Of a stretch of 64,000 bases of DNA, positions 55,546 through 64,000 are shown piece after piece. A model generated the notes under the pieces. It was not told the DNA's origin, searched no databases, and was given only the letters and a program-made list of their open reading frames with translations. Position 1 is the first letter of the stretch, and each line of letters begins with the position of its first letter. Where the stretch lies: positions 4,154,001 through 4,218,000 of the forward strand of contig NZ_CP104900.1 of the NCBI RefSeq assembly GCF_025449215.1. The letters run 5' to 3'. Position numbers and translations under genes: made by a program. This stretch comes from Shewanella seohaensis. Lineage in GTDB: Bacteria; Pseudomonadota; Gammaproteobacteria; Enterobacterales; Shewanellaceae.

Positions 55546-57015
55546 TTAACCCCAGAGCGCGTTAGCAGTAATAAAAACCAATGCAGATAAGAGCATGGTA
55601 ATCGGCAGTGTCAGCACCCAAGCTAATAAGATCTGCTTAATGGTTTGGCTTTGTAAGCCTGAGCGATTGGCCACCATAGTGCCCGCCACCGCCGAAGACA
55701 GAATATGGGTGGTTGAAACCGGCATACCCGTCACGCTGGCGATCCCAATCGATGCCGCCGCCGTCACCTGCGCCGCAATCCCTTGGCTGTAGGTCATCCC
55801 CGAGGAGCCTATCTTCTCACCGACCGTATAAACAATGCGGCGCCAACCCACTAAGGTGCCACAGCCCAAGGCCGTCGCAATGGCTACGATCACCCACAAA
55901 GGCGCGTATTCGGTTGACTTAGTTAAGTCCTTACGCCATTTATTGAGTGATGTTAACTCCTTGGCGGGTAAGTCTAATTTTGCCACTTTGCGCGCAGTAT
56001 CATCGATACACAGCAGCAAGCGGCGCACTTCACGACGTTCTTCGACACTCATCTCTTGAAAACTGCTGGCCTTATCTAAACGGCGATCGAGCAGCGACAT
56101 GGCCGGTAATACGGTTTGCGCCGAGCAGTGGCTCAGTAAAGTGTCAGTCACATTCACTTGTGCTTTAACATCCACCTGATCGCTAATCACAGCTTGATTG
56201 CGACTGTAGATAGCCATAATGCGGCGGTTAGCATCCTGTGTTCTCGCCAAATCATAGGATTGGCTACTCATGTCAAGGGCAAAATACGCTGGCGCCATAC
56301 AGATCAGTACCAGCATCACTAAGCCAATGCCCTTTTGGCCATCGTTAGAACCGTGGGCAAAGCTCACCCCCATGGCCGAGGCAATCAAACTGACGCGCGC
56401 CCAGAACGGCGGATGGCGTTTGCCATTAATCTGAAATTGTTCATCGGGGGTGCGGTGGATCTTGTGCTTTTGCCACACAAACTTCATTAGCAATAACAGT
56501 ATCCCCGCCAGCACAAACCCCAGTGTGGGCGAAATGATCAACGACAGCATAATCTGCGTGGCTTTGGTGAGGTTGATGCCATGCAGTACAGGTTCATTGT
56601 GTATCCAGGCGAACGCGCCGCCAACACCCATAATCGAGCCAATCAGGGTATGGGAACTGGAGGCAGGAATGCCAAAATACCAAGTCCCTAAGTTCCAAAT
56701 AATGGCCGAAAAGAGCAGTGAGAACACCATCAACAGCCCTTGGGTTGAATCCATTCCCAGTAAAGAATCGACGGGCAGCAAATGCACTATGGCGTAGGCG
56801 ACGCCAAGTCCGCCGAGCAGCACTCCGGCAAAGTTGAACAGGGCTGAAGAAATCACCGCGAGGTTGGCAGGCATTGCCTTGGTGTAGATGACTGTGGCAA
56901 CAGCATTGGCGGTATCGTGGAAACCATTGATAAATTCGTAGGCCAGCACAAATAACACCGCTAGCACTAAAGCTACCGACCAACCCAGGCCGATAGAAGT
57001 CAATATCTCAAACAT
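55546..57015 (-). CDS. Low-affinity inorganic phosphate transporter (Pit family)
   Basis: 489 residues, two PD001131-type halves: GFHDTANAVATVIYTKA in the first and SFAHGSNDGQKGIG in the middle. A long cytoplasmic loop (about 265-370) and a C-terminal half with TGMPVSTTHILSSAVAGTM follow. It moves metal-phosphate with protons into the cytoplasm. No PhoU-like protein is next to it. The size is like E. coli PitA. The gene is on the minus strand, downstream of the AraC gene, but the two are separated by about 250 bases. Confidence 0.88.
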   Translation of the reverse strand: MFEILTSIGLGWSVALVLAVLFVLAYEFINGFHDTANAVATVIYTKAMPANLAVISSALFNFAGVLLGGLGVAYAIVHLLPVDSLLGMDSTQGLLMVFSLLFSAIIWNLGTWYFGIPASSSHTLIGSIMGVGGAFAWIHNEPVLHGINLTKATQIMLSLIISPTLGFVLAGILLLLMKFVWQKHKIHRTPDEQFQINGKRHPPFWARVSLIASAMGVSFAHGSNDGQKGIGLVMLVLICMAPAYFALDMSSQSYDLARTQDANRRIMAIYSRNQAVISDQVDVKAQVNVTDTLLSHCSAQTVLPAMSLLDRRLDKASSFQEMSVEERREVRRLLLCIDDTARKVAKLDLPAKELTSLNKWRKDLTKSTEYAPLWVIVAIATALGCGTLVGWRRIVYTVGEKIGSSGMTYSQGIAAQVTAAASIGIASVTGMPVSTTHILSSAVAGTMVANRSGLQSQTIKQILLAWVLTLPITMLLSALVFITANALWG

Positions 57016-57264
57016 GAATCGCTAACCTATAACGAGGACGCCACAGATTACGCCTAAGGTTGGCCTCTTTGACAGTGAAAAATTATTTAGATTTGCAAAA
57101 AGTGAATCAGTCCTCAATAACTCCGTGTCAGGCTTGCATTTAACACTGGCTTGATTTTATTCGGTGCCAATGAACATTCAGGCCGCAAAAAATACTCAAA
57201 ATATTGATTCAATTTAATAAATGCCAACTAAATAGAGTATTCTGCACCATAAGTCGTAATAGCG

Positions 57265-58080
57265 TTATATCCCATGATCGCCTAACCGAAATCGTTGTGG
57301 CGTCATCCCAAAACGCTCCTTGAAAGCTTTGATATAGGATGAATCATTTTGATAACCAATTTGGTGTGCCACATTCTGTATTGACAGGTCAGTGGCCAAT
57401 AGTGATAGCGAATAGATCAACCGTAAATGTTGGCGCCATAATCCGAAGGAAGAACCAAACTCCCTAACAAATAGCCTCGACAATGTTCGTTCCGATGCCC
57501 CAACCATCTCACCCCATTTCGCTAAAGATAAATCTAAAGCTGGCGTTTGAGTTAAGTGCTCAAAAATCAATTTTAGGCGCCTATCTTGCGGTATCAATAA
57601 CTTAAAAGTCTGTCCCTCTGCACTATTAATTTGATCGTATAACACCTCAAGCAAACGCTGTATTGCCGGCAGAGCTATTGGTTCAACATTCATTTGGGTA
57701 TTAAAAACACATTGTTTTCTGATCGTTAACACTAATTCCCTTAGAAAAGCACTCATAGCGACCGGTTTTATCGTGGCGCCATAATCTCGACCACACATAG
57801 GATTCAGATAGACACCAATAAAACAAGTATCAGTAATCGCAACAGACTCATGTATCACCCCTGCTGGCACAAAAAGCGCTGTGGTATGGGGAACTAAGAA
57901 CAGTGCCCCATTTGCTTCTGTCTGTAACAGGCCTTGAAGCGGAAGAATAAGCTGATGCCAACAGTGCTTATGTAAAACATCCACATACCCCTTCTGCATC
58001 TCAATCGTTTTTACAAAGCAAGGCATATTAGGTGCTTGCTCAATAATAGTGTTAATCGAATCAGGTTGGCGACTTAACAT
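57265..58080 (-). CDS. AraC-family regulator with cupin sensor
   Basis: About 271 residues from the ATG at 58080. A longer form from 58164 is possible but runs across the divergent promoter. N-terminal cupin (HKHCWHQLILPLQGLLQTEA, then ALFVPAGVIHESVA) and C-terminal AraC HTH (SLAKWGEMVGASERTLSRLF, ending FGMTPQRFRLG). It shares the layout of the other AraC protein at 12590. It is divergent from the amidotransferase gene, the likely target. Effector unknown. Confidence 0.85.
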   Translation of the reverse strand: MLSRQPDSINTIIEQAPNMPCFVKTIEMQKGYVDVLHKHCWHQLILPLQGLLQTEANGALFLVPHTTALFVPAGVIHESVAITDTCFIGVYLNPMCGRDYGATIKPVAMSAFLRELVLTIRKQCVFNTQMNVEPIALPAIQRLLEVLYDQINSAEGQTFKLLIPQDRRLKLIFEHLTQTPALDLSLAKWGEMVGASERTLSRLFVREFGSSFGLWRQHLRLIYSLSLLATDLSIQNVAHQIGYQNDSSYIKAFKERFGMTPQRFRLGDHGI

Positions 58081-58163
58081 TATTACTTGTCCATATGACG
58101 TTATTCGGCCAAATAAAAGAATTGTAGCATAGCGTAATCTCATAAAAGACACAGGAAAACTCA

Positions 58164-58880
58164 ATGCAGATTCATTGCATTATTCATGAAAGCTATGAAG
58201 GTCCAGGATATTTTAGTGATTGGGCCGCCAGCAAAAACTACAAAATGAGCTTTAGCAGAGTCTATCTAGGTGAAGCCCTCCCCGAAGATACTGATGGTTT
58301 TGATCTGTTAATTATCCTCGGAGGCCCTCAGTCTCCCGCCACATGCCAAAGCGATTGGCCATATTTTGATAGTCAAGCAGAACAAAGACTTATCAGACAA
58401 GCTATTCAAACAAATAAAGCCGTTGTGGGGGTTTGCCTTGGCGCACAATTAATTGGCGAAGCATTAGGCGCCCATTATCAAAAGAGCCCACATGCCGAGA
58501 TTGGTTATTTCCCCATAGAGCTAACGGCAGCAGGTAAAAATGATATTAACCTTAAGACATTTTCGACAACCGAAATAGTCGGCCACTGGCATAACGACAT
58601 GCCAGGCCTCACTCCCAATAGCGAAGTACTCGCCACCAGTGAAGCTTGCCCACGGCAAATTGTACGTTACACAAATTTAGTTTATGGATTCCAATGCCAT
58701 CTTGAATTTATCAGTAGTCAATTGACGCCACTCATTGCCCAAGAACAGGCTTTTTCCAATATGCATACCATGTCATACATTCAAAGTCCTGAGTTCATCC
58801 TGGAGCAATCAACGACTCAGATGAATCAGTTGCTGGGGCATTTTTTAGATAATCTAGTCTTAGCCTATCAAGCGGTATAA
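58164..58880 (+). CDS. Class I glutamine amidotransferase-like protein
   Basis: 238 residues with the Cys-His-Glu triad: GVCLGAQ (Cys91), QCHLEF (His179, Glu181). The early motif LLIILGGPQSP and the lid pattern fit the GATase1 group related to GMP synthase-type amidotransferases. It may act on gamma-glutamyl compounds or with an unknown synthase. It is divergent from an AraC regulator, which suggests inducible use. The substrate is not known. Confidence 0.85.
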   Translation: MQIHCIIHESYEGPGYFSDWAASKNYKMSFSRVYLGEALPEDTDGFDLLIILGGPQSPATCQSDWPYFDSQAEQRLIRQAIQTNKAVVGVCLGAQLIGEALGAHYQKSPHAEIGYFPIELTAAGKNDINLKTFSTTEIVGHWHNDMPGLTPNSEVLATSEACPRQIVRYTNLVYGFQCHLEFISSQLTPLIAQEQAFSNMHTMSYIQSPEFILEQSTTQMNQLLGHFLDNLVLAYQAV

Positions 58881-58916
58881 ACACCATACTGAGTAAAAAG
58901 TAGCTAAGGCCAAAAC

Positions 58917-58944
58917 AAAAACGCCAGCACAGGGCTGGCGTTTT
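58917..58944. terminator. Bidirectional terminator between amidotransferase and OpgG/D genes
   Basis: Stem AAAACGCCAGC / GCTGGCGTTTT, with A and T runs. Confidence 0.85.
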
Positions 58945-58967
58945 AAGATTTAAAACTGAGTCACGGC

Positions 58968-60644
58968 TTACTGCAGATGACCGGCGTTATGCAATTCACG
59001 CTCGTTCACTGGTGGTGGTGTCCACTGGTACATCCAGGTCTCAGTTAATGGCTGACCATCTACCTCTAAGTAAACTCTGAGGTTAATCGGCTCAACGCTG
59101 TCTTCTGGCGGCACTAGGTCAAACATAGCGCGGTAACCGTTGATCGCATGTTGTGGGCGAGCAGATTCGATTTCCACACGACCCTGAGAGGTCGAAATCA
59201 CCGCTTTCACTTGGGTATCTTTACCCAGCATAGGTAAGGAACCACCAGCAAAATCAATCACAAAGCGCTTGCTATAGTACTTACGCTTTTGACCAACCAC
59301 ACCACCAATACCGGTAAAGGTATCGACTACGCGGGCACGGGGTGACTGCACGGGTGGAATACCGCCCCAGTACATGTTGTAGCTGTAGAGCAACTCTTGA
59401 CCTGGCTGAATAGGCTCTGCTGGGTTCCAAAACGCCACGATATTGTCGAAGGTTTCATCCAGTGTTGGAATTTCCACTAACTGCACCGAACCTTTACCCC
59501 AGTTGCCAGTAGGCTCAATCCACAGGCTTGGACGCTTCTCGTAGAACACGCCATCATCTTGATAATGGTCGAAGTTACGGTCGCGCTGCATTAAACCAAA
59601 GCCCTTTGGATTCTCATCGCTATAGGCATTGAAACGCAGGTTGCTTGGGTTACCCAGCGGACGCCAAATCCATTCACCGTTCCCCGTGTGCATGGCAAGA
59701 CCGTCTGAATCGTGGATCTCTTGACGCCAGTCGTAACCGGTGCGGCGATCGTTTTCACCCACCATGTACATACTGGTCAGTGGTGCAACGCCTAAACGTT
59801 CGATGGCCTTACGCGGGTAAATCGCCGCATCGACCTTCATTTTTAAACGCTCACCCGGCTCGATATCAAAACGGTAAGCCCCTGTCACACTTGGTGAATC
59901 TAACAGAGCGTACACAGTCGCAATATTAGAACCCGGTTGTGGTTTCTCTAACCAGAAACGGGTAAACATAGGGAATTCTTCAGGCTTAGGCAGCGCAGTG
60001 TCTACCGCTAAACCACGGGCAGATAGACCATATTGCATTTCCTGACCTACGGCGCGGAAATAGCTGGCACCTAAGAAGGCGACCACGTCACGCTGCCAGT
60101 CGGTATTAAACTGCATTCTAAACCCAGCAAAACCTAGGTCTTTTGGTAGCTGGCTACCCTTTACCTTGGATTTACCGTAATCGAACATGGAAGACGAATA
60201 TTCGATCAGCTTTGCCTTGCCATTTTCCAATTGGTAAATATGCACAGGCGTATCGAAGTACAGACCTAAGTGGAATAACTCGGCGCGAAACTCCGAATCA
60301 TCCTCACGCCACAGGGCGGCTTTTTTCTTGAAATGGAACTGCTGGTAATCATCCCAGCTCATGCCCTGTAAGCTTTTTGGCAACTCGCCCTTATGGCTCA
60401 CATAGGACTCAGCCGCCAGCGTATGGGCATAGCCTTTCAACCAGGCGTAGCTAAACTCTTCTTCCTGCGGGGCACTTGCCTTACCCGCTGCACAAGCAGA
60501 TAAGCTTAACAACACGCTGCAGGTGAGTAGCACACTGCCCACCATGCGTTGTAAACGGCTACGGGTAGACTGAGCTTCCACCGACGGCATCACCATCGGC
60601 TCACGATTAAAATGTCTTTGTTCGGGAAATAAATTGGGTTGCAT
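58968..60644 (-). CDS. Periplasmic glucan biosynthesis protein, OpgG/OpgD (MdoG/MdoD) family
   Basis: About 558 residues from the ATG at 60644; an ATG at 60596 with a cleaner signal sequence is a good alternative and 60782 is too far. The signal region ends in a lipobox-like LSLSAC. The MdoG domain follows (LPKSLQGMSWDDYQQFHFKK, FRMQFNTDWQRDVVAFLGAS, SLWIEPTGNWGKGSVQLVEI) and a C-terminal immunoglobulin-like part. The family shapes or modifies osmoregulated periplasmic glucans. A lipid anchor is unusual and may mean outer-membrane attachment. Confidence 0.85.
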   Translation of the reverse strand: MQPNLFPEQRHFNREPMVMPSVEAQSTRSRLQRMVGSVLLTCSVLLSLSACAAGKASAPQEEEFSYAWLKGYAHTLAAESYVSHKGELPKSLQGMSWDDYQQFHFKKKAALWREDDSEFRAELFHLGLYFDTPVHIYQLENGKAKLIEYSSSMFDYGKSKVKGSQLPKDLGFAGFRMQFNTDWQRDVVAFLGASYFRAVGQEMQYGLSARGLAVDTALPKPEEFPMFTRFWLEKPQPGSNIATVYALLDSPSVTGAYRFDIEPGERLKMKVDAAIYPRKAIERLGVAPLTSMYMVGENDRRTGYDWRQEIHDSDGLAMHTGNGEWIWRPLGNPSNLRFNAYSDENPKGFGLMQRDRNFDHYQDDGVFYEKRPSLWIEPTGNWGKGSVQLVEIPTLDETFDNIVAFWNPAEPIQPGQELLYSYNMYWGGIPPVQSPRARVVDTFTGIGGVVGQKRKYYSKRFVIDFAGGSLPMLGKDTQVKAVISTSQGRVEIESARPQHAINGYRAMFDLVPPEDSVEPINLRVYLEVDGQPLTETWMYQWTPPPVNERELHNAGHLQ

Positions 60645-60855
60645 AAGCAGACTCTGATTTGGTGTAACTTCCTGACACTTCTCTGCAAAAGTAAGCAATA
60701 TTGCAGTGACTGCCCTGTGGAGAACTGTTGATGACAGTGATAACCATACCTCTATCTCCATCAGTTCGCCAGAATCTAACATAATTTCGACGCAATGGAA
60801 TATGTCACATTGACAATATTCAATACTGACGCCAGTTTATGAAAATAGTATTAAA

Positions 60856-60878
60856 AAGGGCTGCAAAATGCAGCCCTT
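60856..60878 (-). terminator. Terminator after the cstA gene
   Basis: Stem AAGGGCTGCA / TGCAGCCCTT with AAA loop and T run on the minus strand. Confidence 0.8.
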
Positions 60879-60900
60879 AGCAGTCATAAAACCGATGAGG

Positions 60901-62376
60901 TTAAGAGTTTGTATCCAGCACTGTTTTACGTTTGTTATGGGCAATAATCAAGGCCACTAAACACACTACGCCGACCGCAATCCCCACGGGTTGACTCAGA
61001 GATTGAGGCAAACCTAAACCAATACCCGCCGTCATGATGTAAGAGATGGTCACACAGGTTCCGGCAATCGCAGGCAAACTCACAATCCAATGGAAGCTGC
61101 CTCTATCGAACAGGTACTTAGTCGCCAACCACAGCACGCTTGTCGATAACAGCATGTTTGAGAAGGCGAAATAACGCCAGATCAAGGAGAAGTCGATCTT
61201 AGTCATAAAGTAAGCGATCGTCAGGATAGGCGCTGCCACCAGCAAGCGATTACGCATACTCTGTGGGATGTTAAAGGCGTCGATAATGGTGAGACGCAGC
61301 GATCTAAATGCAGTATCACCCGAGGTAATAGGGAATACAGCCACCGCAATAATTGCCATTACACCGCCTAATACACCAAGATAGCTAGTAGCCACTTGGT
61401 TAACGACCAGGCCTGGACCACCTTGGTCGAGTAAGCTCTTAAGCTCAACATAACCACCTGGGAAGGCCGCAATACCCGCAGTTGCCCACACGCAAGCCAC
61501 AACACCTTCAGCCACCATAGCGCCATAGTAAACCGGGCGAACGTATTTCTCGTTGGTCAGGCAGCGCGCCATAATAGGTGCTTGAGTCGAGTGGAAACCA
61601 CTGATTGCACCACAGGTAATAGTCACAAACAGCAATGGCCAAATCGGTAAACCGTCTGGGTTAGGCTCGAGTAACTCATTGTTGTAATGGCTGTGGTTGA
61701 AGTAAGCAAACACATCGCCCATTTCGGGTAACTGTGGCGCGCTGATCAGCAGAGCAACCGCAATCGAAGTGGTCATAACGATCATCAACAGACCAAAAGC
61801 GGGATACAGCTTAGTGATGATCTTATCGATTGGCAGCATAGTGGCTAAGAAGTAATAAGCCAAAATCACTAACACCCAGAAGGTGTTATTGCCAAAAATG
61901 GTATCTTTAAAATAGTCGAGGTTACTTAACAGACCCGCTGGGCTCATGATAAACACCACGCCCACGAAGAACAGTAACATCGCAGTAAACAGCAGCATCA
62001 CGCCTTTAAAGTAGACATTAAAGTAGTGACCGGCGATTTCTGGCAGGCTCTTACCGTCTTCTTTAATGCTTAACACGCCCGAGAAATAGTCGTGTACCGC
62101 ACCACCAATAATGTTACCTAACACAATCCAGAGTAAGGCGACTGGACCATATAAAGCACCTAGGATAGGACCAAAAATCGGGCCGACACCGGCAACGTTT
62201 AAGAATTGGATCAAAAACGCTTTAGCGGGGTGAACGGGCACATAATCCACGCCGTCTTCGAATCTTGCTTGGGGAGTTTGCGCTTTAGGATCAATCCCTG
62301 CTTGGCGCTCAACAAATGGGCTATAAAACTTGTATGCCAGCACTAAGAGCGCAAGGCATAAGAAGAAAATAAACAT
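60901..62376 (-). CDS. cstA: CstA-family transporter (carbon starvation protein, short form)
   Basis: 491 residues, about 13 helices. CstA motifs: the N-terminal region with GIDPKAQTPQARFEDGVDYV, AGVGPIFGPILGALYGPVAL, the GAISGFHSTQAPIMARCL segment and PITSGDTAFRSLRLTI. E. coli CstA is about 700 residues; this shorter type lacks the C-terminal extension. The family imports peptides or pyruvate. It is alone on the minus strand. Confidence 0.88.
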   Translation of the reverse strand: MFIFFLCLALLVLAYKFYSPFVERQAGIDPKAQTPQARFEDGVDYVPVHPAKAFLIQFLNVAGVGPIFGPILGALYGPVALLWIVLGNIIGGAVHDYFSGVLSIKEDGKSLPEIAGHYFNVYFKGVMLLFTAMLLFFVGVVFIMSPAGLLSNLDYFKDTIFGNNTFWVLVILAYYFLATMLPIDKIITKLYPAFGLLMIVMTTSIAVALLISAPQLPEMGDVFAYFNHSHYNNELLEPNPDGLPIWPLLFVTITCGAISGFHSTQAPIMARCLTNEKYVRPVYYGAMVAEGVVACVWATAGIAAFPGGYVELKSLLDQGGPGLVVNQVATSYLGVLGGVMAIIAVAVFPITSGDTAFRSLRLTIIDAFNIPQSMRNRLLVAAPILTIAYFMTKIDFSLIWRYFAFSNMLLSTSVLWLATKYLFDRGSFHWIVSLPAIAGTCVTISYIMTAGIGLGLPQSLSQPVGIAVGVVCLVALIIAHNKRKTVLDTNS

Positions 62377-62603
62377 TATTTAATTATCCATACTTTAGTA
62401 GGAGGTGATTAAATGGAGAGTTTCATTGAGTTAGCCAATGAGGTCAAGCCATCAGGTACTAGACTAAAGTCGGGTTGATAAATCTAAATTTACGATAAAA
62501 CACGTGTATCTAAATAGATTTATTAAATAATATATCGGCTCCCAATATGCCAAAATCTCATGTTAAGGGCTTTAAGCCTTTGGTTAGCGTGACGGTTTAA
62601 GCA
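62377..62603. other. cstA promoter gap
   Basis: No ORF seen. An AGGAGG-like ribosome binding site lies just upstream of cstA on the plus-strand reading (62399) but is not in position on the minus strand. Confidence 0.25.
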
Positions 62604-63080
62604 TCAGCGCAGCACAAACTCCAACAAAGGTGCCACATCGTCAGCCTCTTGAATGAGTCTGTCCATCTTTACAAACCCATGGCGCAGCAACACCCGCTGG
62701 GACGCAAGATTATGCTGTGCTACATGGGCAAAAAGCGGCCTTGAGGTCACTAAAGGTAAAAATGCGCTTAAGGTTAAGGTTGCCACCCCGCGCCCCCAAA
62801 ATGCGCGGTCAATCCAGTAACCAATCATCGCCTGACCATCCATATGCCAATGGCCAATATTGCCAACCAGCAAGCCATCGACTTCTATTCCCCGTGCCAG
62901 TACCGACGCCTGTCCGAGGATATTTTGCTGCCAATGAAGGTAAAACGCCTCACGATCCCGCGAAGGAAATTGCGCCAATTGGGACGCTATCGGATCCTGT
63001 TGATGGGTGAAGATCAACTCCAGATCGTCTTGCCCTATGGGCCTCAATGTCACATTCGATACCCGTGTTTGCTTATCCAT
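62604..63080 (-). CDS. GNAT-family N-acetyltransferase (RimJ/RimL-like)
   Basis: 158 residues. GNAT motif A: MIGYWIDRAFWGRGVATLTL, with acetyl-CoA loop R-G-x-A. The end HNLASQRVLLRHGFVKMDRL is the usual fourth motif with the conserved neighbour-Asn pattern. It fits the RimJ/RimL or ribosomal-protein/small-molecule acetyltransferase group. Substrate unknown. Confidence 0.82.
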   Translation of the reverse strand: MDKQTRVSNVTLRPIGQDDLELIFTHQQDPIASQLAQFPSRDREAFYLHWQQNILGQASVLARGIEVDGLLVGNIGHWHMDGQAMIGYWIDRAFWGRGVATLTLSAFLPLVTSRPLFAHVAQHNLASQRVLLRHGFVKMDRLIQEADDVAPLLEFVLR

Positions 63081-63264
63081 CCTATATCCCTATTCGATTT
63101 AATTTAGTGTGATTCTATTTCGAGATTCGCCGCCAGCTAAAAAAATGGGCGCATAACCCAAGCAGAGGTTAGCGCCCTAAGAGGCAAAACAACATCATTA
63201 AAACTGACAAAATCACATTAAGGTAGAGAGGGTTAACGCAAATTCAGCACATCACTCTCGAACA

Positions 63265-63999
63265 CTAACTGAAGATCACGGCAAATACGGGCGCGCCCAG
63301 CACCATAGCAATCCCGATAAAAATCATGGTCAAACTGGCAATAACCCCCTCTTGCTGGCCTAACTCACTGGCTTTTGCGGCGCCCGCACCGTGGGCCGAA
63401 GCGCCCAATGCCACGCCTTTACCTAAAGACGTACGAATGTGCATCAACTTGAACAGCGGCTCACATACCAACATGCCGATAATGCCGGTGATGAGCACCA
63501 TCATGGCGGTCAGTTCTGGCACACCGCCAAAGGCGCTTGTCGCCTCCATCGCAAAGGGCGTAGATACCGAACGCACCAACAAGCTCTTAGACAGCTCGAC
63601 CGGTAGCGGCACAAATTTCACTAACAGCCAGCTAGAAATCATGCCCAGCAACAATCCCGCTATCACCCCAAGGGCAATGGTCAGCGGATATTGGCGAATG
63701 AGTTTACGCTCCCGATAAATCGGCAAGGCAAATGCGATCGTCGCTGGTGCTAACATCGCCATTAACCAATGGGTGTATTCAAAATAAGTCGGTAGTGGAA
63801 TGTCGAGATTAAACACCAAGAGCGTAATCACCACGGGTGCAAGTACAATCGGCGCCAACCACCACACACGGTGGAACCTATATAAACGCTTAGCCGCAAA
63901 GTAACAGAATAGCGTTAATAACAAGCTGATAAGTGCCAATCCCGTCTGCGAAAACAGTAATTCAGAAATCGCTGCAGGGCTTAAGTTAAGGCTCGACAT
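63265..63999 (-). CDS. lrgB: LrgB/CidB-family membrane protein
   Basis: 244 residues with seven to eight helices. The ATG is at 63999, one base from the window edge. LrgB motifs: LLVRSVSTPFAMEATSAFGG and ALGASAHGAGAAKASELGQQ. LrgB acts with LrgA (holin-like) in controlling murein hydrolase activity or in pyruvate/glycolate transport. The partner lrgA should lie just outside the window, upstream. Confidence 0.88.
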   Translation of the reverse strand: MSSLNLSPAAISELLFSQTGLALISLLLTLFCYFAAKRLYRFHRVWWLAPIVLAPVVITLLVFNLDIPLPTYFEYTHWLMAMLAPATIAFALPIYRERKLIRQYPLTIALGVIAGLLLGMISSWLLVKFVPLPVELSKSLLVRSVSTPFAMEATSAFGGVPELTAMMVLITGIIGMLVCEPLFKLMHIRTSLGKGVALGASAHGAGAAKASELGQQEGVIASLTMIFIGIAMVLGAPVFAVIFS

Positions 64000-64000
64000 T

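Overview
The window looks like a chromosomal segment of a Shewanella species. The reasons are an ExeM-type extracellular nuclease with a GlyGly-CTERM tail, a GbpA-type chitin-binding LPMO, an S46 dipeptidyl-peptidase, a KatB-type catalase, MetJ-type boxes, and moderate GC with dense protein coding. This is recognition from memory, not a database match, and the species is not assigned. No rRNA, tRNA, CRISPR array, prophage, transposase or integrase gene was seen.

Layout. 1-5.2 kb: 3' part of an AlkB-like repair dioxygenase, rlmG and a large DUF2339 membrane protein. 5.24-5.53 kb: a palindromic MITE-like repeat. 5.5-8.4 kb: metY behind a MetJ-type box, and a MocR-type regulator. 8.6-11.2 kb: a cyanide-insensitive type bd oxidase operon (cioA, cioB, DUF2474 peptide). 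11.4-16.2 kb: an Rnk/GreA-C-like protein, small ORFs, an AraC regulator divergent from a DMT transporter, and a chemoreceptor. 16.3-19.3 kb: a minus-strand group (outer-membrane protein, FMN-binding protein, ApbE, His-rich membrane protein) behind a Fur-box-like site. 19.6-24.3 kb: a metT-like transporter behind a MetJ-type box, a DUF998-like protein, an RluF-like pseudouridine synthase and an OmpA-type protein with a duplicated domain. 24.4-27.9 kb: an AT-richer accessory region with four hypothetical genes and five attC-like sites, that is, an integron cassette array with no integrase in the window. 28-38 kb: S46 peptidase, aromatic amino acid permease, LPMO, a Mn-riboswitch-controlled UPF0016 exporter, catalase, and small membrane and thioesterase genes. 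38-49 kb: exeM, an FKBP, a WD40-like lipoprotein, slyX, peptide deformylase, a COG3014 lipoprotein, lpoB and an M1 aminopeptidase. 49-54.3 kb: an EAL protein, a Cache chemoreceptor and a PAS-GAF-GGDEF protein. 54.6-64 kb: DUF72, Pit transporter, an AraC regulator divergent from a class I amidotransferase, an OpgG/OpgD protein, CstA, a GNAT acetyltransferase and LrgB.

Nine otherwise conserved genes (mocR-like, cioA, metT, a MenI-like thioesterase, the WD40-like gene, lpoB, a chemoreceptor, the GGDEF gene, DUF72) are each broken by the loss of one base, and every loss lies in a mononucleotide run of at least two remaining bases. All are deletions. This looks like homopolymer undercalling in the assembly rather than decay, so these genes are annotated as single frameshifted CDSs.

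The most interesting parts are the orphan cassette array, the iron-regulated flavinylated redox group, the MetJ pair metY/metT, the structured repeat next to metY, and the riboswitch on the exporter.
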